Origin: Pedobacter steynii
Lineage (GTDB): Bacteria; Bacteroidota; Bacteroidia; Sphingobacteriales; Sphingobacteriaceae
Direction of reading: 5' to 3'
Length of the DNA stretch: 64,000 bases
Assembly (NCBI RefSeq): GCF_001721645.1
Contig: NZ_CP017141.1
Location: forward strand, 3,410,001 to 3,474,000
Of this stretch, positions 35,023-42,956 are shown piece by piece (within the stretch, counting starts at the first letter, position 1; each line of letters opens with the position of its first letter). Both the position numbers and the translations under genes were made by a program. The notes beneath the pieces are model-generated. The model was given only the letters and a program-made list of their open reading frames with translations, was not told where the DNA came from and searched no databases.

Positions 35023-35367
35023 ATGGATGTGCAAGAATTTGTAGAAATTGATCAGCAGCATTTTAATAAAAGTATGGCGAATTGGGTAAGGGGGAACCGT
35101 CATATTATGCGTGCAATACCCGATTATAACCGGTTTATCGTCATGAATGGTCCGACTTTACGGATCAATTTAAATTATTTTTCCCTTCAGTATCAGTATA
35201 AATTTATCGATCATAATTTTGAGCATTATTGTGAGAAATTTATTGATCGGCTTAATGAACCTGTTTCTATTTATCTGCATAAGAATGGATTTGCAGGGTA
35301 TGAGGTTACTTTCATTTTTCTTTTAAATGGGAAAAGCTACGAGAAGTTTATTACCTATAAAGTGTAA
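35023..35367 (+). CDS. Hypothetical protein (114 aa)
   Basis: A soluble, aromatic-rich small protein (LRINLNYFSLQYQYKFIDHN). There is no signal peptide, membrane segment or known motif. It is 56 bp downstream of the preceding gene and 40 bp upstream of the radical SAM gene, which has its own -7 box. Confidence 0.55.
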   Translation: MDVQEFVEIDQQHFNKSMANWVRGNRHIMRAIPDYNRFIVMNGPTLRINLNYFSLQYQYKFIDHNFEHYCEKFIDRLNEPVSIYLHKNGFAGYEVTFIFLLNGKSYEKFITYKV

Positions 35368-35382
35368 CAAAAATAAAAGCCG

Positions 35383-35390
35383 TACTTTTG
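35383..35390 (+). promoter_or_regulatory. Candidate -7 box TACTTTTG of the radical SAM gene
   Basis: Exact TAnnTTTG match. The predicted start point is near 35397, 11 nt before the TTG start codon at 35408 and just at an in-frame TAA (35399-35401) that rules out a longer protein. Confidence 0.45.
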
Positions 35391-35407
35391 TGAAAAAATA
35401 AAAGCAA

Positions 35408-36364
35408 TTGGGAACTCTACTGGACTTAGGTATAAAAGGATATAAGAATTACGGAACGCACTTGAAAGAGAAGTATAAGGGGCAGCGTGTATTCAAAGTA
35501 ATTGTTGACGGTGGTTTCACTTGTCCTAATCGTGATGGCAGTAAAGGCTATGGCGGTTGTACCTATTGTAATGTAGATTCCTTCACTCCGGAACTTTCCC
35601 GGAAACTTCCTACAATCCGTGAACAGCTGGAGCAGGGGATGGAAAGAGGAAAAGGTTTTTATAAAGCGGATAAATTCATTGTTTATTTTCAACCAAACAC
35701 CAATACTTATGCACCGGTTCATTATTTAAAGATGATGTATGATGAGGCACTTTCCATTAATACAGAAGATGTAGTCGGATTCTCTGTTGGCACACGTCCG
35801 GATTGTATTGATGCAGAAAAAGTGGCTTTACTGGAAAGTTATGCAGATCGTTTTGATGTGGATCTGGAAATGGGAATGGAATCTATCTACGATGAAACTT
35901 TGAACCAGATTAACCGTGGCTGTAGTCACGGTGAATTTGTTGAGGCAGTGAAATTACTGGAAAACTCGAAGCTGGACTTATGCGTCCACACTATTTTTGG
36001 TTTTCCATGGGAAACAGAAGAGATGATGCTGGGCTATATTCATGAGATCAATAGATTTCCCCAGATTAAATTTGTGAAATTCCACCACCTTCATATTGTA
36101 GAAGGGTCTATTATGGGGGTAAAATATAAAAAAGAACCTTTCAAATTATTCTCTTTAGAGGAGTATACCGATTTGCTTTGTAAGCTGATCCCTTTGCTAC
36201 GACCTGATATTGTGATTCAGCGTTTGTTTGGTATCTCTGATTGGGACTTACTGATTGCGCCAAATTGGGGATTAAACAAATCTGCGATCCAGACTTATAT
36301 TGATAAAGAGATTGAACGCAGGGGAGTGGTGCAAGGATCCGCTTATGTTCCGGTAGAAGGATAA
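35408..36364 (+). CDS. TIGR01212-family radical SAM protein (YhcC-like)
   Basis: 318 residues. The N-terminal cluster motif CPNRDGSKGYGGCTYC (Cys39, Cys51, Cys54) is the diagnostic C-x11-C-x2-C variant of this radical SAM family. It is preceded by FKVIVDGGFT, and later come FQPNTNTYAP, VGFSVGTRPDCI, DLEMGMESIYDETL and HTIFGFPWET. These enzymes bind a 4Fe-4S cluster and SAM; their substrate is not established. The protein must start at the TTG of 35408: an in-frame stop lies seven bases upstream and the next ATG falls after the cluster. The gene overlaps the convergent SRPBCC gene by 22 bp. Confidence 0.93.
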   Translation: MGTLLDLGIKGYKNYGTHLKEKYKGQRVFKVIVDGGFTCPNRDGSKGYGGCTYCNVDSFTPELSRKLPTIREQLEQGMERGKGFYKADKFIVYFQPNTNTYAPVHYLKMMYDEALSINTEDVVGFSVGTRPDCIDAEKVALLESYADRFDVDLEMGMESIYDETLNQINRGCSHGEFVEAVKLLENSKLDLCVHTIFGFPWETEEMMLGYIHEINRFPQIKFVKFHHLHIVEGSIMGVKYKKEPFKLFSLEEYTDLLCKLIPLLRPDIVIQRLFGISDWDLLIAPNWGLNKSAIQTYIDKEIERRGVVQGSAYVPVEG

Positions 36365-36822
36365 ATCCCAAATAAACTGTTTACTTTTTCTTTTCTATAG
36401 CTGAAGATCTTCCGGATCTTATCTGCTACAAAAATAGCGTTGGCCATCCGTCCAAATATGCCCATGGGTAAACCATAGGTCAGAATATCCGTCATTTCGA
36501 CGCCGGCTTCAACCGCTTTGAAGTGATGCTGATGATGCCAGAACTGATATGGACCAAAACGTTGCTCATCAATAAAATATTCCTGTGGTACTACCTGGGT
36601 AATTTCTGTCATCCAGTTGAATCGAATACCGGGTATTGGAGATACTTTATAAGTAATAATCATTCCCGGATACATCGTTTTAAGTTGTGGGGCAGAAGTA
36701 ATTTCGAAAGCCATATCGTCCGGCGTGATCTGTGCCAGATTCATCGGAGATGAGAAGAAATCCCATGCTTCAGAGAGAGAAATAGGGAGTTGCTGACTAA
36801 AATGTAATTGATATGATTTCAT
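36343..36822 (-). CDS. SRPBCC-family (cyclase/dehydrase-like) protein
   Basis: 159 residues with the START-like pattern of ligand-binding SRPBCC proteins: an opening strand YQLHFSQQLPISLSEAWDFF, then SSPMNLAQITPDDM, central strands PGIRFNWMTEITQVVPQEYF, and a long C-terminal helix (FGRMANAIFVADKIRKIFSY). Family members bind hydrophobic ligands or act in polyketide or coenzyme metabolism; nothing specific can be said. Its 3' end overlaps the convergent radical SAM gene. Confidence 0.8.
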   Translation of the reverse strand: MKSYQLHFSQQLPISLSEAWDFFSSPMNLAQITPDDMAFEITSAPQLKTMYPGMIITYKVSPIPGIRFNWMTEITQVVPQEYFIDEQRFGPYQFWHHQHHFKAVEAGVEMTDILTYGLPMGIFGRMANAIFVADKIRKIFSYRKEKVNSLFGIYPSTGT

Positions 36823-37150
36823 TGCTTATAAATATACGGGAATTTGAGGAATCAGTTTTTTTATCTACTTGTTTTCGTGTTTTCGTAATTTTTATCTCTT
36901 TTTTAGTTTTTAGTCTGTAATTTTTAGGATATCCTATATTATATCTGGTGTTTTGCTGTGATTTTATCATTTTGTTAGAAAAATTGGTCATTTTGTTTTG
37001 TGTTTTTTATTATTTTGATGATTTTATTGATGATTATGTATTCATTTTGTGATTTTATTTTGTAAAAACTTCATTATAAAAGGAATATTTTCTAGATTTA
37101 TAAAAAATAACCGATGTAAATCAATTATAAACTAGTAAAATCTAATAATT
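36823..37150. other. AT-rich intergenic region upstream of the ammonium transporter
   Basis: About 330 bp, extremely T-rich on the plus strand, with many TTTTG and TTATT runs but no exact TAnnTTTG box and no sigma-54 or NtrC-like site that I can support. No gene was recognised. Confidence 0.5.
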
Positions 37151-38533
37151 ATGGCCAAAATTTTATTAAAACAGGTGGGTCCTTTTGTAGTTTTATCAAT
37201 AATTGCAATTTTAGCCCTTTTTACTCCCTTACTTCCGAACTTTGATGAGGGAAAATACAATGCATCCGACATTGCATTCATACTTGTTGCCACGGCACTT
37301 GTCTTTTTGATGACTCCGGGCCTTGCATTCTTCTATGGAGGTATGGTTCATCGTAAAAATGTAATCTCTACAATGATTAAAAGCGTAGTTGCTGCAGGAG
37401 TAATCAGCGTATTATGGGTAACTGTAAGTTTTAGCCTGGCCTTTGGGGAGAGTATTAATGGGCTGATCGGTAATCCTTTAACTTATATGTTCTTTCATGG
37501 GGTGAATTCCGGGCCTGCATGGAGCCTGGCGCCAACAATTCCTTTAACTTTATTTGCCTTATTTCAATTGATGTTTGCCATCATTACTCCAGGACTTGTG
37601 GTAGGAGCCGTTGCGGAACGTATCCGTTTCACTTCCTATATCTTATTTATCGTTTTGTTCGCCCTTTTCGTTTATTCTCCATTGGCACATTGGACCTGGC
37701 ACCCTGATGGTATCCTGTTTAAAATGGGGGTGCTTGATTTTGCTGGTGGTACGGTTGTACATATTTCTGCCGGCATGGCTGCTTTGGCAGGTGCATTGGT
37801 ATTGAAAAGAAGAAGAAGTCACCAGGAACACCAGGAGATTCCTCCTGCCAATATTCCGTATGTACTGATTGGTACAGGTTTGCTGTGGTTTGGTTGGTTC
37901 GGTTTTAATGCCGGTTCTGCTTTAGGTGCGAATAGCCTTGCCGTATCTGCTTTTGCGACAACTAATATTGCTGCTGGGGCAGCTGGTTTGTCCTGGATGT
38001 TTTTTGATGTAGCCAGAGGTAAAAAACCTTCAGTACTTGGTTTTTGTATAGGTGCGGTAGTAGGTCTGGTTGCAATTACTCCGGGGGCAGGTTTTGTGAG
38101 TATTCCTTCCAGCATCTTTATTGGGGTAGCTGCAGCAGTGATCTCTAATCTTGCAGTGGCATGGAAATCAAAAACAAGTCTGGATGATACTTTAGATGTA
38201 TTCCCATGTCATGGGGTAGGTGGTATCGTAGGAATGTTGCTTACTGGTGTATTCGCCACTAAAACAGTGAATTCTGCAGGTGTCGATGGTTTGTTATATG
38301 GCAATCCGGCTTTCTTCTTTACCCAGTTGAAAGGAGTGTTAATCGTAATTGTATTCAGCTTTGTTGTTTCCTTTGTGATTTTCAAATTCATCAACCTGAT
38401 TCAGCCAATTCGTGTGAGCTCTGAAGAGGAAGAAGAGGGATTAGATGCAAGTCAGCACAATGAAAAATATTTTCAGGGTACTTTGATTGTAGCTTCTACA
38501 GGAATGGAAATTGAACAAGAGCCAACCACTTAA
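37151..38533 (+). CDS. amt: Ammonium transporter (Amt family)
   Basis: 460 residues with 11-12 hydrophobic helices. Amt proteins conduct ammonium/ammonia into the cell. Family signatures are FLMTPGLAFFYGGMVHRKNV (N-terminal, binding the neighbour subunit), the first channel histidine in PLAHWTWHPDG (His180) and the second in DTLDVFPCHGVGGIVGMLLT (His354), plus FDFAGGTVVH-like DFAGGTVVHISAG. The C-terminal cytoplasmic tail is acidic (SSEEEEEGLDASQHN). No glnB/glnK regulator gene follows, unlike in many bacteria. Instead an outer-membrane beta-barrel gene lies 70 bp downstream, which suggests paired inner- and outer-membrane nitrogen uptake. Confidence 0.95.
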   Translation: MAKILLKQVGPFVVLSIIAILALFTPLLPNFDEGKYNASDIAFILVATALVFLMTPGLAFFYGGMVHRKNVISTMIKSVVAAGVISVLWVTVSFSLAFGESINGLIGNPLTYMFFHGVNSGPAWSLAPTIPLTLFALFQLMFAIITPGLVVGAVAERIRFTSYILFIVLFALFVYSPLAHWTWHPDGILFKMGVLDFAGGTVVHISAGMAALAGALVLKRRRSHQEHQEIPPANIPYVLIGTGLLWFGWFGFNAGSALGANSLAVSAFATTNIAAGAAGLSWMFFDVARGKKPSVLGFCIGAVVGLVAITPGAGFVSIPSSIFIGVAAAVISNLAVAWKSKTSLDDTLDVFPCHGVGGIVGMLLTGVFATKTVNSAGVDGLLYGNPAFFFTQLKGVLIVIVFSFVVSFVIFKFINLIQPIRVSSEEEEEGLDASQHNEKYFQGTLIVASTGMEIEQEPTT

Positions 38534-38603
38534 TATCCCTTTATAAATCCTGACCAGATTTATTCGAGCCCGCAACCTAAAATCAACCTAAACCGACCAA
38601 ACT

Positions 38604-39629
38604 ATGAAACTAAAATCAATACTCACTAGTTTATCTATATCTTTTGCCTCATTTTCCTATGCCCAGGAAGCTGCGCCTTTGCAAATCTCTGGTTCTGTGG
38701 ATACCTATTATAAATATGATTTTGCTAAAGTGCCGAATATCGGAACCAGCTTTGCAAATGATCAGAATTCCATCTCTTTAGGGATGATTGATCTGGCCCT
38801 GAAAAAAACTACAGGAAAAGCTTCATTTGTGGGAGAATTGTCCTTTGGGCCACGAGGTCAGTATGGATCATTGTTAAATGGAGATGGAACGGACGACAAT
38901 TCCTTTCATATTCAGAATTTGTATGCTTCTTATGCTTTTACCGATAAGTTTACGATGACCGCCGGATATATGGGTACGTTTATCGGTTATGAGGTGATTT
39001 CTCCAACAGGAAATTATAATTACTCCACTTCTTATTTGTTTACCAATGGACCATTTCAAAATGCAGGAATTAAGGGAGCTTATGCCTTTTCCAGTAAGGT
39101 GAGTTTAATGGTGGGCTTGTTTAATGACTGGAATGTATATAAAGACCTGAATGGGGTGTCTCATGTCGGTGCCCAGCTTACGGTGAGCCCTGTAGAGGGA
39201 TGGACCGCTTATCTGAATGTGTTGTCGGGCAAATCGGCGGGTGCAGTGGGAACCGGAACAATTCTGGATCTGACAACTTCCTATCAGGTGACGGAAAAAG
39301 TGAAGCTGGGATTGAATGCCGCTGACTATTCGGTCACCAATGATGGTGGCGGTTACAGCGGAGCGGCTCTGTATGTGCAAAATGCTTTCACTACTGCCTT
39401 TTCTCTCGGCCTGAGGGGTGAATATTTCAATTGGAAAGGAGTTGCTGGGGAGTCAGATGAGCATGTTGCTGCGTTGACGCTTTCAGGAAATGTAAAGGCA
39501 GGAGGACTGACTTTTATCCCTGAGGTAAGGCTGGATAACGGCTCCTCTTCAGATATGTTTAAGAAAAAGAACCTAAATCCATCGAAAAATGCGTCTCAAT
39601 TCGCATTGGCGGTGGTATATGCCTTTTAG
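38604..39629 (+). CDS. Outer-membrane beta-barrel (putative porin)
   Basis: 341 residues, signal peptide MKLKSILTSLSISFASFSYA. The mature protein has the alternating pattern of amphipathic beta-strands (VDTYYKYDFAKVPNIG, KFTMTAGYMGTFIGYEV, LRGEYFNWKGVAGESDE) and ends in the barrel-closing aromatic signature FALAVVYAF. It resembles the BBP2-type putative porins often found next to amt genes in Bacteroidota. A role as the outer-membrane diffusion route for ammonium or nitrogen compounds is an inference from context. Confidence 0.82.
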   Translation: MKLKSILTSLSISFASFSYAQEAAPLQISGSVDTYYKYDFAKVPNIGTSFANDQNSISLGMIDLALKKTTGKASFVGELSFGPRGQYGSLLNGDGTDDNSFHIQNLYASYAFTDKFTMTAGYMGTFIGYEVISPTGNYNYSTSYLFTNGPFQNAGIKGAYAFSSKVSLMVGLFNDWNVYKDLNGVSHVGAQLTVSPVEGWTAYLNVLSGKSAGAVGTGTILDLTTSYQVTEKVKLGLNAADYSVTNDGGGYSGAALYVQNAFTTAFSLGLRGEYFNWKGVAGESDEHVAALTLSGNVKAGGLTFIPEVRLDNGSSSDMFKKKNLNPSKNASQFALAVVYAF

Positions 39630-39647
39630 TCTCTATTAAACTACCCT

Positions 39648-39700
39648 GGAAGGTTGTTCTGAACGTGTGTGCTATAAGAAAACGTTTTGAGCAACCTTCC
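39648..39700 (+). terminator. Long hairpin after the porin gene
   Basis: GGAAGGTTG (39648-39656) pairs with CAACCTTCC (39692-39700), and the stem extends inward through GAACGT/ACGTTTT with one mismatch, about 18 pairs in all. It is followed by TTAATTC rather than a long T run, so it is a weak terminator or an mRNA-stabilising structure. The next gene starts 16 bp later. Confidence 0.55.
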
Positions 39701-39715
39701 TTAATTCATGCTATT

Positions 39716-40306
39716 ATGATGAAAAGAATCTTTGTTTTTGCGCTATTGTGTGGTATGACTGCAGTCGGATTGGCTCAGGATAAAGCTTTGCCACTTGATG
39801 AACGGGGGAAGTTGATCTATTATGAGGTAGTGGAGAAGAAAGAAGTTGATCTGGCTACTTTGAAGGAGCGGGCCAGATTGTTTTTTGATAAGGCCAAAGA
39901 GCTGACAGTGGAGGTGCAGGAAGTGGATTCTCTATGGTACGCTAAAGGTAAATTGTTGATCAATAAAACGGCTTTTGTACTTAGCAGACCGTCTGGCGAG
40001 GTGTTATACCGTCTGTATGTAGATTTTAAGCCTGGTAAATACCGGTTTTGGTTGACCGATTTTAGTTTTATCCCTTATCAACGGGATCGTTATGGTAATT
40101 TTGTTCCTTCTACTACAATTGGAATTCCATTGGAGCGTAAGCAGGGAAAATTAAATGCAGGAGAATGGGAGAGTTATGTAAAAGCAACAGCCAGAGAGGC
40201 TAAACTTTTTGCAGAGCGTTTTAAGCAGTCGATGTCAGAGCAGCCAATAAATCCCCCTACAGCCAAAGCTGTTCCTGCAGTTGCTACAAAAAATCAAAAA
40301 TGGTAA
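39716..40306 (+). CDS. Secreted DUF4468-like protein
   Basis: 196 residues. The start was set at MMKRIFVFALLCGMTAVGLA, a good signal peptide. The mature part has the DUF4468 (TBP-like fold) pattern: an opening strand GKLIYYEVVEKKEVD, helix LKERARLFFDKAKEL, strands LWYAKGKLLINKTA and YRLYVDFKPGKYRFWLTDFS. These are common Bacteroidota proteins of unknown function, probably periplasmic or surface. Its stop codon lies inside the hairpin that also contains the stop of the convergent YkuK-like gene. Confidence 0.75.
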   Translation: MMKRIFVFALLCGMTAVGLAQDKALPLDERGKLIYYEVVEKKEVDLATLKERARLFFDKAKELTVEVQEVDSLWYAKGKLLINKTAFVLSRPSGEVLYRLYVDFKPGKYRFWLTDFSFIPYQRDRYGNFVPSTTIGIPLERKQGKLNAGEWESYVKATAREAKLFAERFKQSMSEQPINPPTAKAVPAVATKNQKW

Positions 40307-40321
40307 CTAGTGTACCATTTT
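40297..40321. terminator. Bidirectional hairpin containing both stop codons
   Basis: AAAATGGTA (40297-40305) and TACCATTTT (40313-40321) pair over 9 bp, with A/T tails on both sides. The plus-strand TAA and the minus-strand TAG lie inside the hairpin, a very compact convergent junction. Confidence 0.6.
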
Positions 40322-40780
40322 ATCTGCACAGGTAGAACTGGCAAAAGCCTCTGGTTTTGCCTTAAAAATAAAGCCCATGCTTAAAATGTAACCCATAGCT
40401 TCGTTTAATGCTTTGTTAGACTTAAACATTGGGTTGGTGTTGATGTCAGCATGAACTTCCAGGTCTACATCGTACAGGTCCAGGAGGTCACATACCGAGT
40501 AAGCTGTCTCAATGGATTTCTGTACTTCTACCAACATTCTTTCTTTAATGCTCATCTTTTGAAGGGTCTTTTCCTGATGGATGTACATAAAGCCTCCATG
40601 ATGTTCTCTTAATAAAACAATTACGGTGGCAAAATCAGTTAAAGCGCCCTTTACCTGAGAGTCTGTACCGATACAGACCTTGAGACGGAACCCTTTTTCG
40701 GTTTCCCTGATGATGGCTTGTTCTACTTCTTCTAAGATTGACGAGTGGATCACTTCGCCGCTAAATTTCTTCCAGGTCAT
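40307..40780 (-). CDS. YkuK-like RNase H-fold protein (DUF458)
   Basis: 157 residues. The opening RLKVCIGTDSQVKGALTDFA carries the GTDSQ motif of the DUF458/YkuK family, which has an RNase H-like fold with an Asp in the first strand. A second conserved Asp region is VDLEVHADINTNPMFKSNKA. B. subtilis YkuK is linked to sporulation-era nucleic-acid handling, but family function is unproven. The gene is monocistronic, stop-to-stop with 39716-40306. Confidence 0.85.
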   Translation of the reverse strand: MTWKKFSGEVIHSSILEEVEQAIIRETEKGFRLKVCIGTDSQVKGALTDFATVIVLLREHHGGFMYIHQEKTLQKMSIKERMLVEVQKSIETAYSVCDLLDLYDVDLEVHADINTNPMFKSNKALNEAMGYILSMGFIFKAKPEAFASSTCADKMVH

Positions 40781-41054
40781 ACGTTATTGGTGTTATGGTG
40801 AACAACCCGTATTCAGGTTTCCTAAAAATAAGCTGATTAAATTAAAAACCGGTTAATTTTTTATTGTTTAATTGCTAACAAATCCTTAATTTTCAACAGC
40901 TTGAGTTTATTTATGCTACGGATTTAAGATGGGAGGCCCCTTTTTAGCTCAACAAAAAAATAAAACCCTTGCGGACTGCATTTGTTATACTAATGGCTTT
41001 TGAATTTTCGTTCAATTATTTAAGGACCAATTTATTAACCTAAAGATAAGCATT

Positions 41055-41273
41055 ATGAAGAGTGAATTGATTAACGAATTTTATTTACTTCAGCAAAGCA
41101 GAGCTCCTTACGACTACCAGGAGCTGTTAGATGAGCAGGTATACATGCCGATCAAAAAGGCAAACCGCAAGATGACCACCTGGATTTCTAAACGTGGAAG
41201 TATGCTGATGAACCTGGATGCGAAATTAAATAGTTCTATGAAGCACTTGAGGAAGAAGTATTTGAAATTTTAA
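41055..41273 (+). CDS. Small basic hypothetical protein (72 aa)
   Basis: Helical and basic, without a signal peptide (LLDEQVYMPIKKANRKMTTW, then a C-terminal KHLRKKYLKF). It lies 19 bp upstream of the helicase start, whose -7 box falls between them. The charge fits nucleic-acid binding, but no family is recognised. The upstream region 40781-41054 shows nothing definite. Confidence 0.5.
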   Translation: MKSELINEFYLLQQSRAPYDYQELLDEQVYMPIKKANRKMTTWISKRGSMLMNLDAKLNSSMKHLRKKYLKF

Positions 41274-41277
41274 GCCT

Positions 41278-41285
41278 TATCTTTG
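41278..41285 (+). promoter_or_regulatory. Candidate leaderless promoter of the DEAD-box gene (-7 box TATCTTTG)
   Basis: The box ends 7 nt before the ATG at 41293, so the mRNA would start at the start codon. The layout is identical to the one at 34379-34386. Confidence 0.45.
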
Positions 41286-41292
41286 TGCCATT

Positions 41293-42597
41293 ATGGTAGA
41301 AAAGATACTGGAGAAATTAAAAATTACTTCTTTGAACGAGATGCAGCAGGCATCACTTGCGGCTGCCGGGAAGGGGAGTGACGTTGTTTTATTGGCACCC
41401 ACAGGTTCCGGAAAGACATTAGGTTTTTTATTTCCTCTATTCAAAAACCTGGATGTAAATGTAAAAGGGGTTCAGGCCCTGATTCTTGTTCCTTCACGTG
41501 AGCTTGCTTTACAGATTGAACAGGTATTTAAACAAATGGGGACCGGATTTAAGGTAAACTGTTGTTATGGCGGACATCCGGTACGGACAGAAAGAAATAA
41601 TTTTGAACAGCCACCAGCGGTGTTAATTGGCACTCCGGGGAGAATAGCTTATCATTTGCGCCATGAAAATTTTGACGAATCTCCGATTAGTACCCTGGTA
41701 CTGGACGAGTTTGATAAAGCACTGGAATTTGGTTTCCAGGAAGATATGTCCTATATCATTTCCAAATTACTTTCTTTAAAACAAAGGATACTGACTTCTG
41801 CTACTGCAATGGAAGAGATTCCGGATTTTACAGGAGTAAAGAAAGCGGTGGAGATTGATTTTTTAAAAGATGTTAAAGTTGCACCTGATCTGAAGCTGAA
41901 AAAGGTCTTGACTTCAGCCGAAGATAAACTCGATACCTTATTTCAGTTGATTTGTAAAATAGGCAACAAAACCACATTAATCTTTTGTAATCATAGAGAA
42001 ACGGTAGACCGGATCAGTGATTTGCTGATTGATAAAGATTTGGCGCATGATATTTTTCATGGTGGAATGGAGCAGGATGAGCGGGAACGCGCATTGTTGA
42101 AATTCAGAAATGGAAGTATCAGAATTCTGATTACAACAGACCTCGCTTCCCGTGGACTGGATATTCCTGAGGTAGAATACATCATTCACTATCAGTTGCC
42201 TTATACGGAGGATGCATTCTTACACCGTAATGGACGTACCGCCCGTATGAATGCAAAAGGAACGGCTTATCTGGTTATTGCAGATGATGAGAAATACCCT
42301 TTTTTAAAGGGGGATCTTGAAACTGAAAACCTGAAAGGAAATTATGCCTTACCTAAAGATAGCCAATGGCAGACCCTGTATATTGCTGCAGGCAAAAAAG
42401 ATAAGGTCAACAAGATTGATATTGTAGGCTTGTTGCTGAAAAAAGGTGGGTTGCAGAAAGAAGATGTGGGACTGATCGAGGTTAAGGATCAGGCATCATA
42501 TGTAGCTGTGAAGCGAAATATGGTGGGAAGAGTACTACACGCTTTAACCCATGAGAAAATCAAAAATAAAAAGGTGAAAATTGAAATCGCAATGTAA
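41293..42597 (+). CDS. DEAD-box RNA helicase with DbpA-type C-terminal domain
   Basis: 434 residues. Helicase motifs in order: Q-motif region LNEMQ, Walker A APTGSGKT (35-42), PSRELA, GTPGRI, the Walker B motif as DEFD (138-141) instead of DEAD, TSAT, then TTDLASRGLDIPEVEYIIHY and HRNGRTAR. The last 70 residues (LYIAAGKKDKVNKIDIVGLL through VKIEIAM) match the DbpA C-terminal RNA-binding domain. In E. coli that domain directs the helicase to hairpin 92 of 23S rRNA during 50S assembly. The DEFD variant keeps both acidic residues. It probably has a role in ribosome assembly. Confidence 0.93.
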   Translation: MVEKILEKLKITSLNEMQQASLAAAGKGSDVVLLAPTGSGKTLGFLFPLFKNLDVNVKGVQALILVPSRELALQIEQVFKQMGTGFKVNCCYGGHPVRTERNNFEQPPAVLIGTPGRIAYHLRHENFDESPISTLVLDEFDKALEFGFQEDMSYIISKLLSLKQRILTSATAMEEIPDFTGVKKAVEIDFLKDVKVAPDLKLKKVLTSAEDKLDTLFQLICKIGNKTTLIFCNHRETVDRISDLLIDKDLAHDIFHGGMEQDERERALLKFRNGSIRILITTDLASRGLDIPEVEYIIHYQLPYTEDAFLHRNGRTARMNAKGTAYLVIADDEKYPFLKGDLETENLKGNYALPKDSQWQTLYIAAGKKDKVNKIDIVGLLLKKGGLQKEDVGLIEVKDQASYVAVKRNMVGRVLHALTHEKIKNKKVKIEIAM

Positions 42598-42645
42598 TTG
42601 CTTTATCCGAAGCCGATCTAAATACCATACAAAAAGTTCAAAAAA

Positions 42646-42894
42646 ATGAGCAATAACGATATTTTTAAGAAATTGCGTGTAGCGCTGGAGCTGACCAATG
42701 ATGACATTATTAAAATTATGGAGCTGGTGAACTTCAAAATTACTAAAAGCGAACTTGGTTCGTTTTTCAGGAGTGATGACCATCCAAATTTTAAAGCTTG
42801 CGGAGATCAGATTTTAAGAAATTTTCTAAATGGCCTGGTGATTTATAAGCGAGGACCACGACCTCCAAAAACAGTAGATGAGCCAAAAGGTTAA
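42646..42894 (+). CDS. DUF1456 (YehS-like) protein, single-repeat form
   Basis: 82 residues. MSNNDIFKKLRVALELTNDD and LVNFKITKSELGSFFRSDDH match one repeat of the DUF1456 family; E. coli YehS has two such repeats in about 156 residues. Here only one repeat is present and it ends in a short KRGPRPPKTVDEPKG tail. It starts 48 bp after the helicase gene on the same strand and is followed by a strong terminator, so the two may be one operon. The function of the family is unknown. Confidence 0.8.
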   Translation: MSNNDIFKKLRVALELTNDDIIKIMELVNFKITKSELGSFFRSDDHPNFKACGDQILRNFLNGLVIYKRGPRPPKTVDEPKG

Positions 42895-42911
42895 GCTTTT
42901 TTTTAATTCCT

Positions 42912-42956
42912 AAAAACAGGTTAGAAAATAATTTATTTTCTAACCTGTTTTTTTTT
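42912..42956 (+). terminator. Strong intrinsic terminator after the DUF1456 gene
   Basis: AAAAACAGGTTAGAAAAT and ATTTTCTAACCTGTTTTT form a perfect 18-bp stem with a 5-nt loop, continuing into a T tract. It is probably bidirectional because of the A/T arms. Confidence 0.92.

Noticed and set aside
36797-36991. 64-residue minus-strand frame upstream of the SRPBCC gene
   Set aside because: It overlaps the start of a supported gene and is Lys/Asn-rich as expected from AT-rich non-coding DNA.
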